DNA of 64,000 nt from Tenrec ecaudatus (GCF_050624435.1 NC_134548.1:124203583-124267582); one strand, 5' to 3'. Shown: positions 34,930 to 48,029, numbered from the stretch's first letter. Notes: generated from the sequence alone by a model not told the origin. A program made the numbers and translations.

Positions 34930-34935
34930 TTTATT
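34930..34935 (-). promoter_or_regulatory. Candidate distal poly(A) signal AATAAA for IL1RAPL2
   Basis: TTTATT on the plus strand reads AATAAA on the minus strand, about 445 nt past the stop codon. It is the first canonical hexamer downstream of the gene. No convincing GU-rich element was seen after it, so it may be chance. Confidence 0.3.
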
Positions 34936-35124
34936 GTTCACTCTATTAAAGTAATTTCCCTCCAATAAACGTAGTTGAGAATTTAAAATTAAACAGAAGT
35001 CTTTAAGTTTTTCTTATTTTAAAATACCATGTCAATACTGATATATTCATAAATATAGGGGAGGTAGCTCATCTTCTAAGCTTCTAGTTCATGGATCATA
35101 AAACCTATTCTAAAACAACAGTAC

Positions 35125-35138
35125 GTGTGTGTGTGTGT
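35125..35138. repeat. (GT)7 microsatellite
   Basis: Uninterrupted GT dinucleotides downstream of IL1RAPL2. Confidence 0.9.
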
Positions 35139-35219
35139 TCTTTTCAAGAAGAAATCAAAACTATACATTGCAACAAGGAACCATACTAAAAGAGCAGGTC
35201 TTTCTTTCCCCCCACTATT

Positions 35220-35378
35220 CTAGAAATGTAAACAAAATATTTAATTACAAAAGCAATTTCTGTGCCTTTTTCTTCAAACACCTTTTCAGCAGCTCAGTGA
35301 TACTAGGCGTACGTTACGCTTGGTTTGGTAGAAACTATGTGAGATCACATAGCCACTCAGAGGAATTCAGAATTTTCA
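35220..35378 (-). other. IL1RAPL2: Proximal 3' UTR of IL1RAPL2 (short form)
   Basis: This is the sequence immediately 3' of the IL1RAPL2 stop on the minus strand. The first polyadenylation-like hexamer met is ATTAAA at 35240-35245, about 134 nt past the stop. A short 3' UTR of roughly 150-160 nt is therefore possible. No recognised repeat interrupts it. The true end is not determinable from sequence alone. Confidence 0.4.
35240..35245 (-). promoter_or_regulatory. Candidate poly(A) signal ATTAAA for IL1RAPL2
   Basis: TTTAAT on the plus strand reads ATTAAA on the minus strand, the commonest variant polyadenylation hexamer. A G-rich stretch (AGTGGGGGGAAAG) follows 30-45 nt downstream on the minus strand and could act as a downstream element. 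AT-rich sequence produces such hexamers by chance. Confidence 0.35.
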
Positions 35379-36076
35379 CTACCAAATATCACTGGTGAAA
35401 CTAAGCTCTTTGGATGATAAAGGTAGCAGAGAACTGTTCCTATGGAATTCTTGGGCATCTTTCAGGGTATTATTAAGGGGAAGTTGTCCATTGAGTAGTG
35501 TGAGAGGCAGGTTACAGTAGGTGTGGTGGTTGCTTAAGGAAGGTACTGGAAAGGTAGATGTTGGCATCTCATGTTTGTAACCTCTGCAACAGTGCCTCAT
35601 TTGCATCGAATCTGATTGGTGGAAATCAGGGAGATCCGCTTGAGATGATACCAGAGTGGCTGAAGTACTGGTCATGGCAATAGAGGGGATGGGTTGCAGT
35701 TCTCCAAAAAGTCCTTGTTCTGCAGAATCTAAAACATGGCACCGAGATAGCATTTCCTTTCTCTTGATGGGCATTTCATATACTAAATGCTTCCAGAATT
35801 TGGAATTTAATTTGCTGCTTTGGGGTCCCTTCCACTTGATCAGAGACAGAAGTTTGATGTTGCGCTTTAGTGATTCCACTTCCTGGCAATTCACCTTCCC
35901 CTTTAATTCTGTACACTCAATCAAAATCACTTTGATTTCTCCACTGACTAGCATGTTATGAAGTCTGCTTTCCAACTCGAAAATACTCCATCCCCGTCTG
36001 AGAATATAGTCTGGAGTTAGCACGATAATAAGTCTTCTGCTTTGCTCAACACATCTTGTGAGATCTTCAATGTGTG
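35379..36076 (-). CDS. IL1RAPL2: IL1RAPL2 terminal exon: rest of TIR domain and C-terminal tail
   Basis: The 698-nt coding part of the last exon begins after acceptor TGATTTGTAG and ends at TAG (35379-35381). It encodes about 231 residues. The first roughly 95 complete the TIR domain: HIEDLTRCVEQSRRLIIV, then LTPDYILRRGWSIFELE, with box 3 as SKFWKHLVYEM. The rest is the long tail that sets the IL1RAPL proteins apart from other IL-1 receptors, ending in SKELSFTSDIW. The tail has EQGLFGELQPIPS, CCRGYKHE and NHHTYCNLPLTLLNGQ, which match IL1RAPL2 better than IL1RAPL1; the latter has EQGPFGELQTVSAIS and ends ISSVIW. In IL1RAPL1 the tail binds neuronal calcium sensor 1; whether this paralogue does is not shown here. 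The frame is open throughout, and continuity with the upstream exon through the split Thr codon was checked by eye. Confidence 0.96.
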
Positions 36077-38662
36077 CTACAAATCACAGAAAGAGAGAAA
36101 GAGTAAAACAAAGACAGTGCCAGTCTTTAAAGCATCAGGCTTGCACTCTAGCCTAGCAAAGATTCCAGTCTTTCTCTAATGCACGCACCATTCTCTGTTA
36201 TTGTATTGTACATTCAGATACCCTGTTTCCTTAAAAATAGTTTCTAAGGAAATGAATGGCTTTTAAGCTATAGTTTCTTCCCCCCTCAGACTATTTACAG
36301 TGTTCTACTGCCCAAGAAGAGGTCTGACTTCTTCAGAGCTTAGGTGTATTTCAGGTTTTTTCCCTTTATTTAATCATTTAACGATAGGCAGGCTTCCAGG
36401 CTAGCACTCTAATTAAGCATGCAACCAATGGGTCGGTGTAGAGCGAAACAGCATTTTAATAAACGTGAGATAGCAACTTATGGGCTGAATTTGGTTCTCT
36501 CCCCACCTGATTTTCTACGACTGAACATGGGCAGGAGTTACATACACCAACTACCTTGAAGATACGATGAGCTAGAGATGCTGGAAAATATCTTCTAAAA
36601 TCACATCTTGTTTCCAAGAATACTTTCTGGTATTTGCAAGCCAGGCCCTTCATTTCCCCCTTCAAACATGGAGATAGGGACGTGGTGTGCGTGTCCATGG
36701 GTTTAATTTGGACCAGCTGCTTTTCTGTTGCGAGGGAGACTAGTGGGAGTGGCGGGAGCGGGGGTGTTGGAACAAGCTGATGGTGTGGAAAGAACCATGC
36801 AGGAGAAAGGAGGAGGAGTCTATTAATTGAGAAGTCTTTGCTCCCCTCTGTGGAGTCATTTTATAAGTGAGATGAATACATTATGCCCTTTTTTTCTGGG
36901 AGGGAAAACACTCCAGCTAACTCTCGAATTATTTATTCCCTGAAATAATCCCCTTGCAGTCATAGGTCCCAAAATCTTATCTGCCAAAAAAGCAGAACAC
37001 ATGCATGTGTTAACAAATGGAGACTTGGACACAGGTGCGACAACAGAAAGCTCTCTTTACTGAACAGAGCACGAGGGCTCCTCTCCTGCACACTGCCCTC
37101 TAGCAGCAGTGCTCACAGAAGCACAGCCACATTTGTCACGACCAATCTGCTTTCAAAGTACATAGTGTGGGGCCACCGAGGAACCCAGTACAAGCCATTT
37201 CGTAAAGAGCTTAAACTTATTTTACAGATGCAAAGTTTACAGATAATCTCTTTTCCAGGGTTTTATTTCACCAATTGGTGCAAGAAAATATTCACAAGTG
37301 AAAATGAGCAAACTTTCTATATCCCCTACAGATCAACAAAACGCTTTTTTTCAGAGATACACATAGAATAATGTCTAACAATTTGTTCTTACTTCTGCTT
37401 TGTTTTTTTACTGAACACATTTCAGGACATTTTCATGCAGTTGTTACAATGGCTTTTTGCAGAGGGGTAAGACAAAATCTAAGTGGAGAGGCAATCTCTA
37501 CAGGATTTTAGGTGTTTTATTTGAGCGATTAAGTATTCTGGGAGAAAAGAAAATCGGCAGTGAAATCGGAAAACAGAAGAAAAGGGGACAAAAACCAAAC
37601 CAAAGCAATCAGAAACAAACAAACAAAAAGAAAACAACATCACCAGCACCAACAAAAACACCACACCAGTAGTAATGGGGAAGTTATTACTCGGCAGTTA
37701 TCACTTAGAGAACTGGTGAAACAGAATGGAAGGAAAGGTAGGCAGTTTCAATAGAGTGGAAAAATATGATCCCAATGTATCAACAGCTCTGACTCTTCCT
37801 TTTCTTCCTTTTTTTCTGCTCCCAAAAAGAAAGAAGTTATGTGGGAAGCTTCATCATTAGAAGTTGGATCTGTAAGATACAGTAAAATAAACTATCATGC
37901 ATCTTTCCCATTATTCTTTTCACCTTTCCTCAAAAACAAAAACCGAATAAAAACCAAACAAACAGAAAATGAAACAAAACAACAAAAACAAAACAAACCC
38001 AGAATCATGGTATAAGTTCAGGAATCCATGAAAATACAGTTTTACCAAGGTAATATGTGGGTTACTTTTGTCATATGTTTCTTTACAAAATAATTGAACA
38101 GAGGATTACTGCATTGTTTATCTTTCACAAATCATAATTAGTTACTAAAATTTTACAAATCCACGTGTACAAACCTTGTCAGCAGCACTTCCGTCACATA
38201 AAGTGTACCTCTATGTGCAACACAACAAACAGTCCCCTGGTTACTTCCAACTTAAAAACAACTCCTACTTGCCCTTTAAGGTAGGTTATTATAAATTTGC
38301 CCTCATTTTGCAAAAACTGAAACAACCCCTACTCGAAACAGACTCTTCATCACAGTCACCTTCACTTGCTGTACAGACCGTATTTACACTATCAACGAGG
38401 CTTGAATCTTTTCTTACACTAAAAGATACCTGGTCTGACTTCCCTAAAAATTCTTAACAGACACAGTTTGGAATGGCCCTTGTTCTTATGCCAGTATATT
38501 CTGTGTGAGGACAAAGTCTACATTGACTTTTAAAACTACACTGGAAACAGCAAAAATTGTGTCTATGCCTCTGTCTACTTAAAGGAGCATTCAACAACGT
38601 CATGATAAATGAAGACAATTCTGAAGGTCTCCAACACTGTGTTGTACATGAATCCATAGTCC

Positions 38663-39352
38663 CCACCCATGCGAGCAGTAGTCAAGAAAGCAAACAACGT
38701 ATTGCTTGAGCCAATGTGCTCCAGAGGACATCTTTAAAGTGTTATAGAGCAAAGAGGTCACTTTGAGGACATCCCAAACCACGGCTTTTTACATTGTCTC
38801 CTGTGTATGCAAAAGCTGGGCAAGGAATGAATACTGAAGACTGAATAGCTGATGCCTTTGAATAATGGTGTGTGTTGCCAAAGAATATCGAGTCCTCGTA
38901 ATGCAGTGGGTTAAACGGTTGGCTGCTAACCCCAAGGTTAAGAAAGATGAGGCTTTCTGTTCCCATAAAGATTTACAGCCTCAGAAACCCACAGGGGCAG
39001 GTTTACGCTGCCCTGTAGGGTGCTTATGAGTCAGAATAGATTTAATGGCAGTGAGTTTTACCAGAAGAATGAAAAAAAATCTGTCTTGAAGAAGTACAAC
39101 AAAGAATGCTTCTTGAGAAGGGAGAAGGGTGAGACGTTGTCTCATGGACTTGGTCCCCCATACTGGAGAGACCAGTTCCTGGAGAAGGACATCTGTCTTG
39201 GTAAAGGAGCGGTCAGGCAAAAGAGGAAGACCCTTAATGAGATGAATTGACACAGTTGCTATAATGAAGAGTGGGAATATAACAATTGTGAGGATGGTTC
39301 AGGACTGGGCAGTGTTTTGTGTCTGGATTGGAACTGTCTTGGTGGCCTCCAA
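38663..39352 (+). mobile_element. RTE LINE 3' end split by an AfroSINE
   Basis: The left part (38663-38887) has AAGTGTTATAGAGCAAAGAG and GCCTTTGAATAATGGTGTGT. The right part (39059-39352) has AAAAATCTGTCTTGAAGAAG, GGAGAAGGACATCTGTCTTG and TTCAGGACTGGGCAGTGTTT. The break falls within a conserved stretch, so the SINE inserted into an existing RTE. Confidence 0.85.
38889..39058 (+). mobile_element. AfroSINE nested in RTE
   Basis: A nearly complete forward copy: TAATGCAGTGGGTTAAACGG (box A region), TTGGCTGCTAACCCCAAGG, CATAAAGATTTACAGCCTCA and TTATGAGTCAGAATAGATTT. Confidence 0.88.
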
Positions 39353-40179
39353 AAAATTACATTACCTACTTCTAAAAATGCAAAGAAAACAGCTTTAAAG
39401 GAAAATTGTTTTAAAGGAAACTACGCAGCCACACATGAATTAATTCAATAGGGATCTCATCAGCTTGGCTTTGGCCATTTTCTTCCCAGAATAGGTAAAG
39501 GAACTGGGTCACATTTTTGCTAGTAGCATAGTCCTCTCAATTCATCCTTCTACTATATTTTGCCACTTGACAGCTAAGCAGAATGCTTCATTTGGGGTTC
39601 TTGGGATGTCTTAGGGACTCATTAGATAGAATTTGTATTTGCCCCCCCCCCAGGAATGCCTGTCAGGGCCGATCCCTCTCAACTCAGCTGCACAGGGTGT
39701 GGGTGTTGAAGGGAACCTTGGAGAGAGGGAGTGGTCCTTGTCTCCTGCACACTACACTAGCTGTGTTTATCCTGGCAAAGCCTAATGGAGCGTTAAGGCA
39801 ACCATCCAGATAATTCCAGCAGAAAACCTGCTGTGGAAGAAAAAGGTCTGAATTATCCTGGTTTGCCCTATATATACATTAATCATATGCACTGGAGTCA
39901 GTCAGTACATCACATTTTTTCCCTGGGTAGATAGAGCCCAAGTGTCCCAAAGAAAACATGAACCATTTGCTTGGGCCTTGATTCTTGTGTTCCATTTCAC
40001 TTGGTGAAAGACCAAGTGAAAGTTTTCAGATGTAAAGCCCACATTTCACTTCTTGGGATGGTGATCAGTGGCTGGGCAGCAACCTCAGTGTTTGAAAGCA
40101 ACTGGGGAGGTGCCTCTATGAACTTCTTGGCTCACAGGCCAAGGAGAGACTGTGCCCCAGCTTCCATCCCCTGGCTCGC

Positions 40180-40480
40180 ACTCTGGTTTGCCTCTGTGTG
40201 CTTTTCTCCTTTTCTCCCTGCTTTTGCGCCTGTCTACTTCTCTCTTGCTCCCTTTCTTTTTGTGTTCTCCATCTTGTATGTGTCTTTTCCTTTTACCTCT
40301 TTCTTTAATTTTCATCCCACTCACCCTCATCCCTCTTTTTTGGGGTGGGTGGGTGGGAAGTGGGTCTCACCTCTCCCCTGTCTCTTCATTCTCTATGGCC
40401 CTCTGTTTCTTTTTATGCTTTTCCTCTGTTCCTTTCTGTGTTTCCTCCCTCCTTAAGTCCTTTGGCTCCCCCCCCCCTTT
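40180..40480 (+). repeat. Pyrimidine-rich low-complexity tract
   Basis: About 300 bp dominated by C and T on the plus strand (for example TTTTCTCCTTTTCTCCCTGC), with one G-rich interruption near 40341-40362. It yields spurious long open frames in several phases. It is not a known coding family. Confidence 0.7.
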
Positions 40481-40704
40481 AGGGAAAACAAAGAGTAATC
40501 TAGCAATAATGGAATATATAAGTAAATTACAAAGAGACCAAAGGGGCAGAGTTAATACTTTCTACTTATTAGTCTTTAACCAAGGAGCTGTTACTAGTTT
40601 CTATGCAGTAAGTGGTCCAACTAAGTTCATCTTTAACCTGGGGGCTGCTTGTCTGCATTTAATGACTGAGAATTAGAACATGTACCTTTCTGTTTGTATG
40701 CTTT

Positions 40705-40860
40705 AGGAGCTAAGAATTATTTTTATGTTACAATCAGAAATTGTTTTTAAAAATAGAATAAAAATAAGATGATGCCGCACAGACCATATGCGATCCACAA
40801 AGATAAGGGTATTTACAATCTGGACTTTTACAGAGAAGGTTTGCCAGACCTTGAAGTAGA
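40705..40860 (+). mobile_element. hAT-Charlie-type DNA transposon remnant
   Basis: GGAGCTAAGAATTATTTTTA, ACAGACCATATGCGATCCAC, GGGTATTTACAATCTGGAC and AGAAGGTTTGCCAGACCTTG follow the well-known mammalian hAT family ending in '...AGTTTGCCGACCCCTG'. It is non-coding and old. Confidence 0.65.
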
Positions 40861-41451
40861 GAGCAATCAGGGTATTTGGAAAATTTCCAAATAAACTATG
40901 CAGAACCAGGTATCGAAATCACACATTGTTGATCTGTAGCATTGTGGAGTCTGTAGTGTCATCTTTAACATTGGTGGGATTTGCTCTGGTACTGTTGTGG
41001 TTTTGTGGGAAACTTTAGAAATCTTTAAAAACTATTAAAAAAAACTCAGCCCTGTTATCACAAAGAGGTAACAAGAAAATGTTTCATTTTGTTTTCAGTC
41101 TCTAAATCTATAGAACATATGGATACTTATTAAATCTTGTCTTGACTTGTTCAGGCAAATGTTGAAGCTGGGTAGTAGGAATCCTTTAGAAACATATTTT
41201 TTTTGCAGAAAAATGTAGATCATTTCTTAAAGTAAGGGTTATTCATGCAGTCCTTTGCAAATTTTGGGTTGAAGTAACTTATGATGAAGAAAAAGGCCAA
41301 GGGAATTATATCTAATAGGTTTGTTTGTCTAGACGAGGCTGTGGAATCATATAAAATATGAAACAAAGTCAATTTAATATAACCTGTTTGGTATTTTCAC
41401 TATTAGGTTTAAAAATAAACCCATTTTTTAAAAAATGAAATACGAACAAAA

Positions 41452-41648
41452 TACAAACTCATCAACATGGAGTCAGCGTCTACCTGTCCTCTCGGACAGA
41501 GGAGAATGGTCCCATAAGTTGTCCATGGCTGTAAACCTTTATGGAAATGGACAGCCCCATTTTTGTCCCAAGGAGTGGCTGGTGGATTCCAACTGCTGAC
41601 CTTTTGTTTAGCTGCCGAGTGTTTTAACTACTTCATCACCAGGGATGG
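41452..41648 (-). mobile_element. AfroSINE
   Basis: Inverted copy: ACTCATCAACATGGAGTCAG, GTAAACCTTTATGGAAATGG, CCAACTGCTGACCTTTTGTT and TAACTACTTCATCACCAGGG. Confidence 0.8.
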
Positions 41649-44600
41649 ATCCATCGCACTGCCTCTCACCTGCTCTCTCCCCACCCCCACCAAATATGCA
41701 CACATATATATGAGACTGTGTTAACAAGTTTAAGGAAATTTTCGATTACCTCTTAATCAACACACACATTTCCTTTTACTATATACTTTGCAAAAGTATT
41801 AGGCCTTTGATATAACTAGAGTCTCAAAGTGAGGTATTTTACAATATGGCATCGCTAAAATATTATCTGTACGCTAAATAATAACCAATTGAAAGAGTTA
41901 TACAGGTTGACAATGTGACTTTTTTTGGTCACACATGTTTTTAAAGTTTTGGTGGGTCTTGATTCTAATCCTGGCAAAGCAGGGACCCTGCATTGTCTGC
42001 CATCGAGATGGACACTGCACCATTTTTTATAACTCCAGCTCAGGGAACAGAGCAGGGACAAACTGTGTAAATCATGTGTGACACTGTTTACTCTACAAAA
42101 GCATTCTCTACTCTGCTCCCTCTCCATCATTGGCGTGATAGATTACAAATCAATAGTTAAGCTAAGTATTTTAGGCAGGAATTCGGTTTTCTGTGGACTG
42201 GTCTGAGGGTCCTATGGTAATTCTGATGAACAGGTGGACTACTACTAGTCAACAAGGATTTGCTGAGACCTCATGGATTCAGGGAACCATGATCACTTTC
42301 AGTTCTGCCTTTATAAGCTGTGTTTAAGATCTTTATTTAAAGATGAGTCTGTACGCGTGCAATTCTCTCGCACCGCTGGGGGTACCAGGAGGCATGAGAA
42401 AATGGACAGAATCCCCTCTGGAATACTGTCCCCATCGATTGTACTTTGATTATGGCCCCAGGTGTCCATGTCACAGACACATTTTTTTCATTCCTATCTT
42501 CCTTTTCTTTTCTCAATTCTTCACCGACTGAGAGTAAAGGAGAATAATTGGGGACATATTGAAAGAGACAGTAGAGAGTAGCTAAGAATGAGAATCTGCA
42601 AAGTCTACTTTCCCTTATCTCTTTGTCTTTCACCCCATGCCCTAGAAACCTGTAGATACAAATAATTCCAATTCATGTAACCTGAATATGGGTCAAGCCT
42701 ATCTCCTATTTATATCGTGTCTTCTATGGCTCCTTCAGTACTTAAGACAAGCTTATCCTGGTCTTGTGCACTGTTTATTTTTTAAAGGTTCCTAGTCTTT
42801 GTGCCACCCAGACACTTATCTCTTGATTGAAATTATACCTAAATATTCTATCCCTATTTCAAAATTTTATGAGAACTCTTGGTCCAAAAACCTTAATTCT
42901 TTTCTGAGCATCCTGGAGTTCGGCTCCTTCTCTTTTGACTCTCACATGAAGGGAGAGTGGATAGAGCTCATTTTTTTCGATGTAAGAAATACATTGCACA
43001 CAATGTGCTAACTGTCCGTGATTGTTCATGTCACTTGTGCCTTCCAAGTCAGAGACTTTAGATTGTCTGGAAAAAAGATTTTGCGACTCCCCCAGGACAA
43101 CTTATTGGAATGGTATCCAACCTGTCCAGGTATTAAAGGAGCCATTGACCATGAACACTTGCAGATCTATGTACAAAAAAAGTGTTTTGTATGCCTCATT
43201 TTAGACATGAGTTGGCATCATCTGATACCAGATATATTCTCCAGCCATTTGTCATTTCATTGTCAGCACCCTCACATGGCTCGTACCAAGTGCAAAAGAA
43301 CTGCAGATTAAACCAGGAAGGAGAGACTTGAAAATATAAGAATGTAATTAGACATTGGGTTATTTTCCTTAAGTTACTGAAAGGGTTTAAGAATAGCCCC
43401 CAGAAAATTGGGCATGGAAACAAGTGGAACAACAATTTGTGGCTTCAGGTCAAATTCATAAATATTTGACAGACATGGCTGTGAAACCCTATACATGCTA
43501 ATATTTGAGGTCACTATTGTCTTTTGCTGGTGAAGCCATGTGGATGAGTAGAAGAGAATGTTGAAGCACAAAACTTTTGGAGGCAGAACAACTGGAACTG
43601 AAATAATGAGAATGACGAATTCATGCCTTGTGAAGAATATAACCAAGTTCACTGAACACTTTGTGTAGAAATTGTTGAATCAGAAACTAAAGTGCTGTGT
43701 AAACCTTCACTAAAAGCACAATAAACTATTTTAAGGCAAATATTGTGTGTGTGGGGGGGTGCCTTTGAAAATTTAAAACAATTTTTAAAACTCAACGCCC
43801 ATTTATTTCTATGTATCATCATAATATATTTGCATATAGACTTCTAAGCACCTTGCTTGCGTTCTCCTAAATATTTAGAAAGGCTACAAGAATGGGTTCT
43901 TTCTACTTTTGTTCTTAGAATGCTATTTTATTTATCTGACCATTGATGCTCAGCTCAATCAAAAAATCATTTATGCTTTTTCTCCCTGTTAGCAGAAATA
44001 CAAGGAGATAATATAGGTCCAAAAGCCTAAATGGTACTCATCCAAAAAACGTCCCAAGCTCAGAATCTCAAAGGCACAGCTGGGTTCTGTTGGTCACATG
44101 TCAGCTTCAGAGCACATCTGTTCATTCCTAGAGGATCCACTAGGCCCCCTGAACACAATGTGCTCTGTGTAGAGTACTTTAAACCACAAAATCCAGCAGC
44201 TGCAGGAGTGAGAAAATCTCTACTTCTCAAGTTTGTGTCTCTAGGCAGTTTGAGTAGGGTGTTTTCTATCTGGCTTTCTTTGGGTTGCCTGTCACTTCTG
44301 ACATTCAGACGCCTATTTGGCAACAGAATGGCTTTAGCGATTCTCAGAGACAGATGTTTCTAGCCTGGGAAAAGACAGACCACACTTTTACTGGAAAGTA
44401 AGAATGCTTGCCACATTCAGGCACCAAAATGGAGAAAATGCAAGGTAGATCCTAGCCACAGGAAAAGAATGTTCAGACTGAAGACTCCATTTCAGAATTG
44501 GGAAAAAAATATTTTCATCTACCGTCCTCTTCTTGGTTGGGTCAAGAGGGTCAAAAGACAATGGTTTGCTGATAGGGCAAGTGAGGAGGACCCAGTTACC

Positions 44601-46639
44601 TCCAGCTCACCTGGAAAGTGACATCTCTGTACCCAAGCTTTCGGAAAAGGTTTCTAATGTCAGAGAGACAGACTGACACTTAGAGACCATTCATGCTCTT
44701 TTACCCACTGGAACCTTGTGTGTGTTGACAAGGTTGAGTCGGAGTACCATGAGATTAGTGCAAAGGAAAGTGAGGAGAAAGCAAACGCCATTAAACACAA
44801 CTGGGTTTATGTCACAGACTTTGCAAACTTGGTTTATAGAAAATTATTGTTATAGATCAAGAATGATCTTATGAAGTCTGCTTCTACAGCCCTCCAAAGC
44901 TTCATTACTAGGTTTTAGAGGAAGGAGTAGTCTTGGGTAAACATGTTTTAAATGAGATGTGAGGGACAAACATAACTTATGATACTTTAACTCCTCCCTC
45001 CCCTCAGGAATGTGTCTATATTTATATAGCATAACCTATTAAATCTGTACCAATGGCTGCAAATACCAGTCACAGAAGCTTCTTTAATAACATACATACA
45101 ACAAGTCCAAAATGTTCTCCTCTGTCATTCATGTGTAAATCAAGTATATTATTCATATACTTCATCAACTTCCTGAATGCTTGCTAAAAATTCCAAGGAA
45201 AAACTCATTAATCGTGACATGGTGACTACTCAGCTAGCTCTGAAATGTTGATGGAAATGAAAAATTGTCAAAGGGTCTTTTTAAGAACCTCTGCAGGTTA
45301 CACCCGCAAATGGGAATTCAGAGAACATGCATTTGCTCGTTCAGGAAGGAAGGATTAAAATCCAACACCCTCCTGCGGTGCCATCTAGAAACTATAGTGT
45401 TGAGCCAGTCACATAGTTTGTAAAAGACATCTTCTTGTGCATCACTGAGGATTCACGTCTCAAATATTCAGCCTCCAGACTGCAGAATCACAGCCCATCC
45501 AGACGCTCTCTTCTTGAGCATTTCAACATTTATATTCTTTTAAATGACAGAGTAAACTAGATGGCTACCTCTTATCGTTTTTTAGAAAGTGTGTTAGACT
45601 TTAGTCCTAAAATCTTATCCTTTTGAGCTAGAAACAACAGTCGCCCATGCGTCTCTGTGTCGTTGAGATGGTATGTAAGCTCCATATCCCAAGCCACAGG
45701 CTTTGTGGATCACTTGTATTCCATGGATCTTTGTTACCTTTTCTAATATGTACAATGTTAACACATTGGTTTTATGTTCTGAAGAAAGAGAGTTAATGTT
45801 GAAATGGTAAAACCTGAAGACTTCCATCTTTCACCCACTGGAGTTGATAAAGACTAGGTATAGTGATGCTGTTTTGGGCTACAAGAAGGTAGAAAGGCCG
45901 GCACCACATTGAATTCTATTGAAGATGACGACATAGGATAAGGCCAAAGCCAAACCCACTACCATAGATTTGAATCCGAGTCCTAATGACCCTTTATGAT
46001 CTTTCTGAGAGAGTACATCTCTAGGAGAACAGACAGCTTCATCTTTTTGGGGGGTTGTGCTGATGGCTTTGCCTGGCCAGACTTTCCCCTCAACACTGCC
46101 AGCTCTCATTTGGCATGTAACAGAAATCCTAATGAAGCCATGATTTTATTTTAATTCGTTTTAGGGTATTTTCACTGTAAACATGGACTTTGAAGGATTT
46201 CTATACTTAACAAGATACTCTTGGCAAAGATCTAAAAAATGCAGAGCAATTTGATGGATTAGGCAAAACACGAAGGGGGAAAGTGGTTTAACTTTTTTTT
46301 TATGATTGCTCTGTCCCTTGTGGATAATCGTAGTAATATCTAAAAAATTAATAAAAGCAGTATAATCATTAGTTTGTTCTAAGAACTGAAACGTCTTCTA
46401 TTAATTACCCATAATTTTTTGTTTCACCGACGAGCTCCTTTTAGCTTATACATTCATCTTGTTAAAGGAAAATGCCATTCAGATGATGTTACCAGAAATA
46501 TAAAACTTACTGTAATTCATTCTCATTATTTTCTTCTGTCTTAAATCAGGTCTGTTTGAATAAAATCAAGAAGCATTTTTGGAGCATCTGATAAGGTTAA
46601 GTTTTCTGTTACATGAACACCGGGGTATGAATGTAAGTG

Positions 46640-47330
46640 AGATATAGTACCTGCCTCCAAGGAATTTATTATCTTGCTGAACAGACAAGGTATAAATATA
46701 TATATAACACTACATAAAATTATAAAACAATACAAAAATATCACAGATCACAGAAGTACAGCATTTTAGAGTCAAACAATTGAGTAAGATATTATGCACC
46801 AAGAACTCTAGGGCTGGACATCTTATTATGGACTTTTCACAGAAGCAGTGATGTCAAGAAAGATAAACTGAATATGTCAAAGTAGAGAAGACCGGTATGA
46901 ACAAAAGCAATGTGGTAGGGAAATGGGAATATATAATACATGTCAAGGGCACAGAAAGGCAAACTAGTGAGGTTAGGGTGAATGGTATGAGTAAGAGAAA
47001 TGGTCAGAGACAAGGTTACGAGATAATCAAGACTGGCAGCAGACATTAAAAGGGTTTAGATAAGGATCATGAATTTTGTCCTGCTGGAAAAGGTGAAAAA
47101 TTAAAGGCTGTAGAACAGGGCAGCATCATGACCAAATAGATGTACATGATATTAGTGGGGCCAGATGGATGGGAATAGAGGTGGGAAATATAGAAAGATA
47201 ATCAACATAGTAGAAGTGGGTTGAATAAGGTCTGTAAGATAGTATAAGCAGGAATGAAAATGACATAACCAACATTGGAAGTGGGGGAGAGATACACAAG
47301 AATCAAAAATAACTGTAAAGTATCAGAATG
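46640..47330 (+). mobile_element. Ancient interspersed-repeat-like block, family not named
   Basis: The order of phrases is typical of an old mammalian repeat in which a block about 'fill-in' and 'gggtgacatgatctg' recurs: TACCTGCCTCCAAGGAATTT, GCATCATGACCAAATAGATG and AGTAGAAGTGGGTTGAATAA. I could not name the family, and the match is from memory. Confidence 0.35.
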
Positions 47331-47437
47331 TTCCTCAATAATAAATCAGAATAGAAATGGTAGTTTGAGTCATGAAAAATTGGGTAAGAGGTGAAATATG
47401 ATAGAAAACTTGGAAAAATATTATATTTGTAAGGCAG

Positions 47438-47491
47438 AAAAATAATGGACCAGTACACATAGCCAAAAATAATGGACCAGTACACATAGCC
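47438..47491. repeat. 27-bp tandem duplication
   Basis: AATAATGGACCAGTACACAT is repeated exactly with period 27. It is a recent local duplication in an intron. Confidence 0.9.
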
Positions 47492-47689
47492 TTTGTTCCT
47501 TTCTATGACATGTAAGTTTGCAGGGTCACACATGCACATAAACATCGAAACATACACACAGGCGGAGAAAATAGATGAGGAACCAAAATTCAGTTAACTT
47601 GATTTGTCCCTTCTCATCTAGTGAACATGGCAGACTACTGATAATTTAAATGAAAGTCATTGAGGAATAGCACGATTTAGCTCAATGAG

Positions 47690-47850
47690 AACCAGAGTCA
47701 AACAGATCTAGGTTATGAACTTTGCATGATCATTTGTGCGCTGTCTATTCCAGACTGGCTTGAGGATTCATTCTTCATTTGTAAGATGAAGATTGTAATA
47801 TTTGCCCTCTCTCAACATAGAGTTACTGTCGAGATGAAATTAAAGAAGGA
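47690..47850 (+). mobile_element. MIR SINE
   Basis: CCAGAGTCAAACAGATCTAG, ATTCTTCATTTGTAAGATGA and AGTTACTGTCGAGATGAAAT follow MIR order. Confidence 0.65.
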
Positions 47851-48029
47851 ATGTGAAAACATTTTCTAAACTTATACTCTCAAATGCTATAAATATAAAT
47901 CTTTGTTTTATTATTATGTAGATGTAAATTATCATGTCTTGATTGTCGTCACCAAATGAATCTCCTTTTCTCAGCGAAATCAATCTTGACAAACTTTTTG
48001 AATACTTTTCAGTCTCATTCAAAGTTATT

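Larger units (their letters stand above)
31791..35219. other. Downstream flank of IL1RAPL2, unassigned
   Basis: About 3.4 kb with no gene and unusually few recognisable repeats. It may include distal 3' UTR on the minus strand. A (GT)n run lies at 35125-35138. Confidence 0.45.

Noticed and set aside
39971-40676. Long overlapping open frames of 161 and 174 codons on the plus strand
   Set aside because: They lie in a pyrimidine-rich tract, where several frames stay open through composition bias. Residue composition (P, S, F, L) is artefactual.
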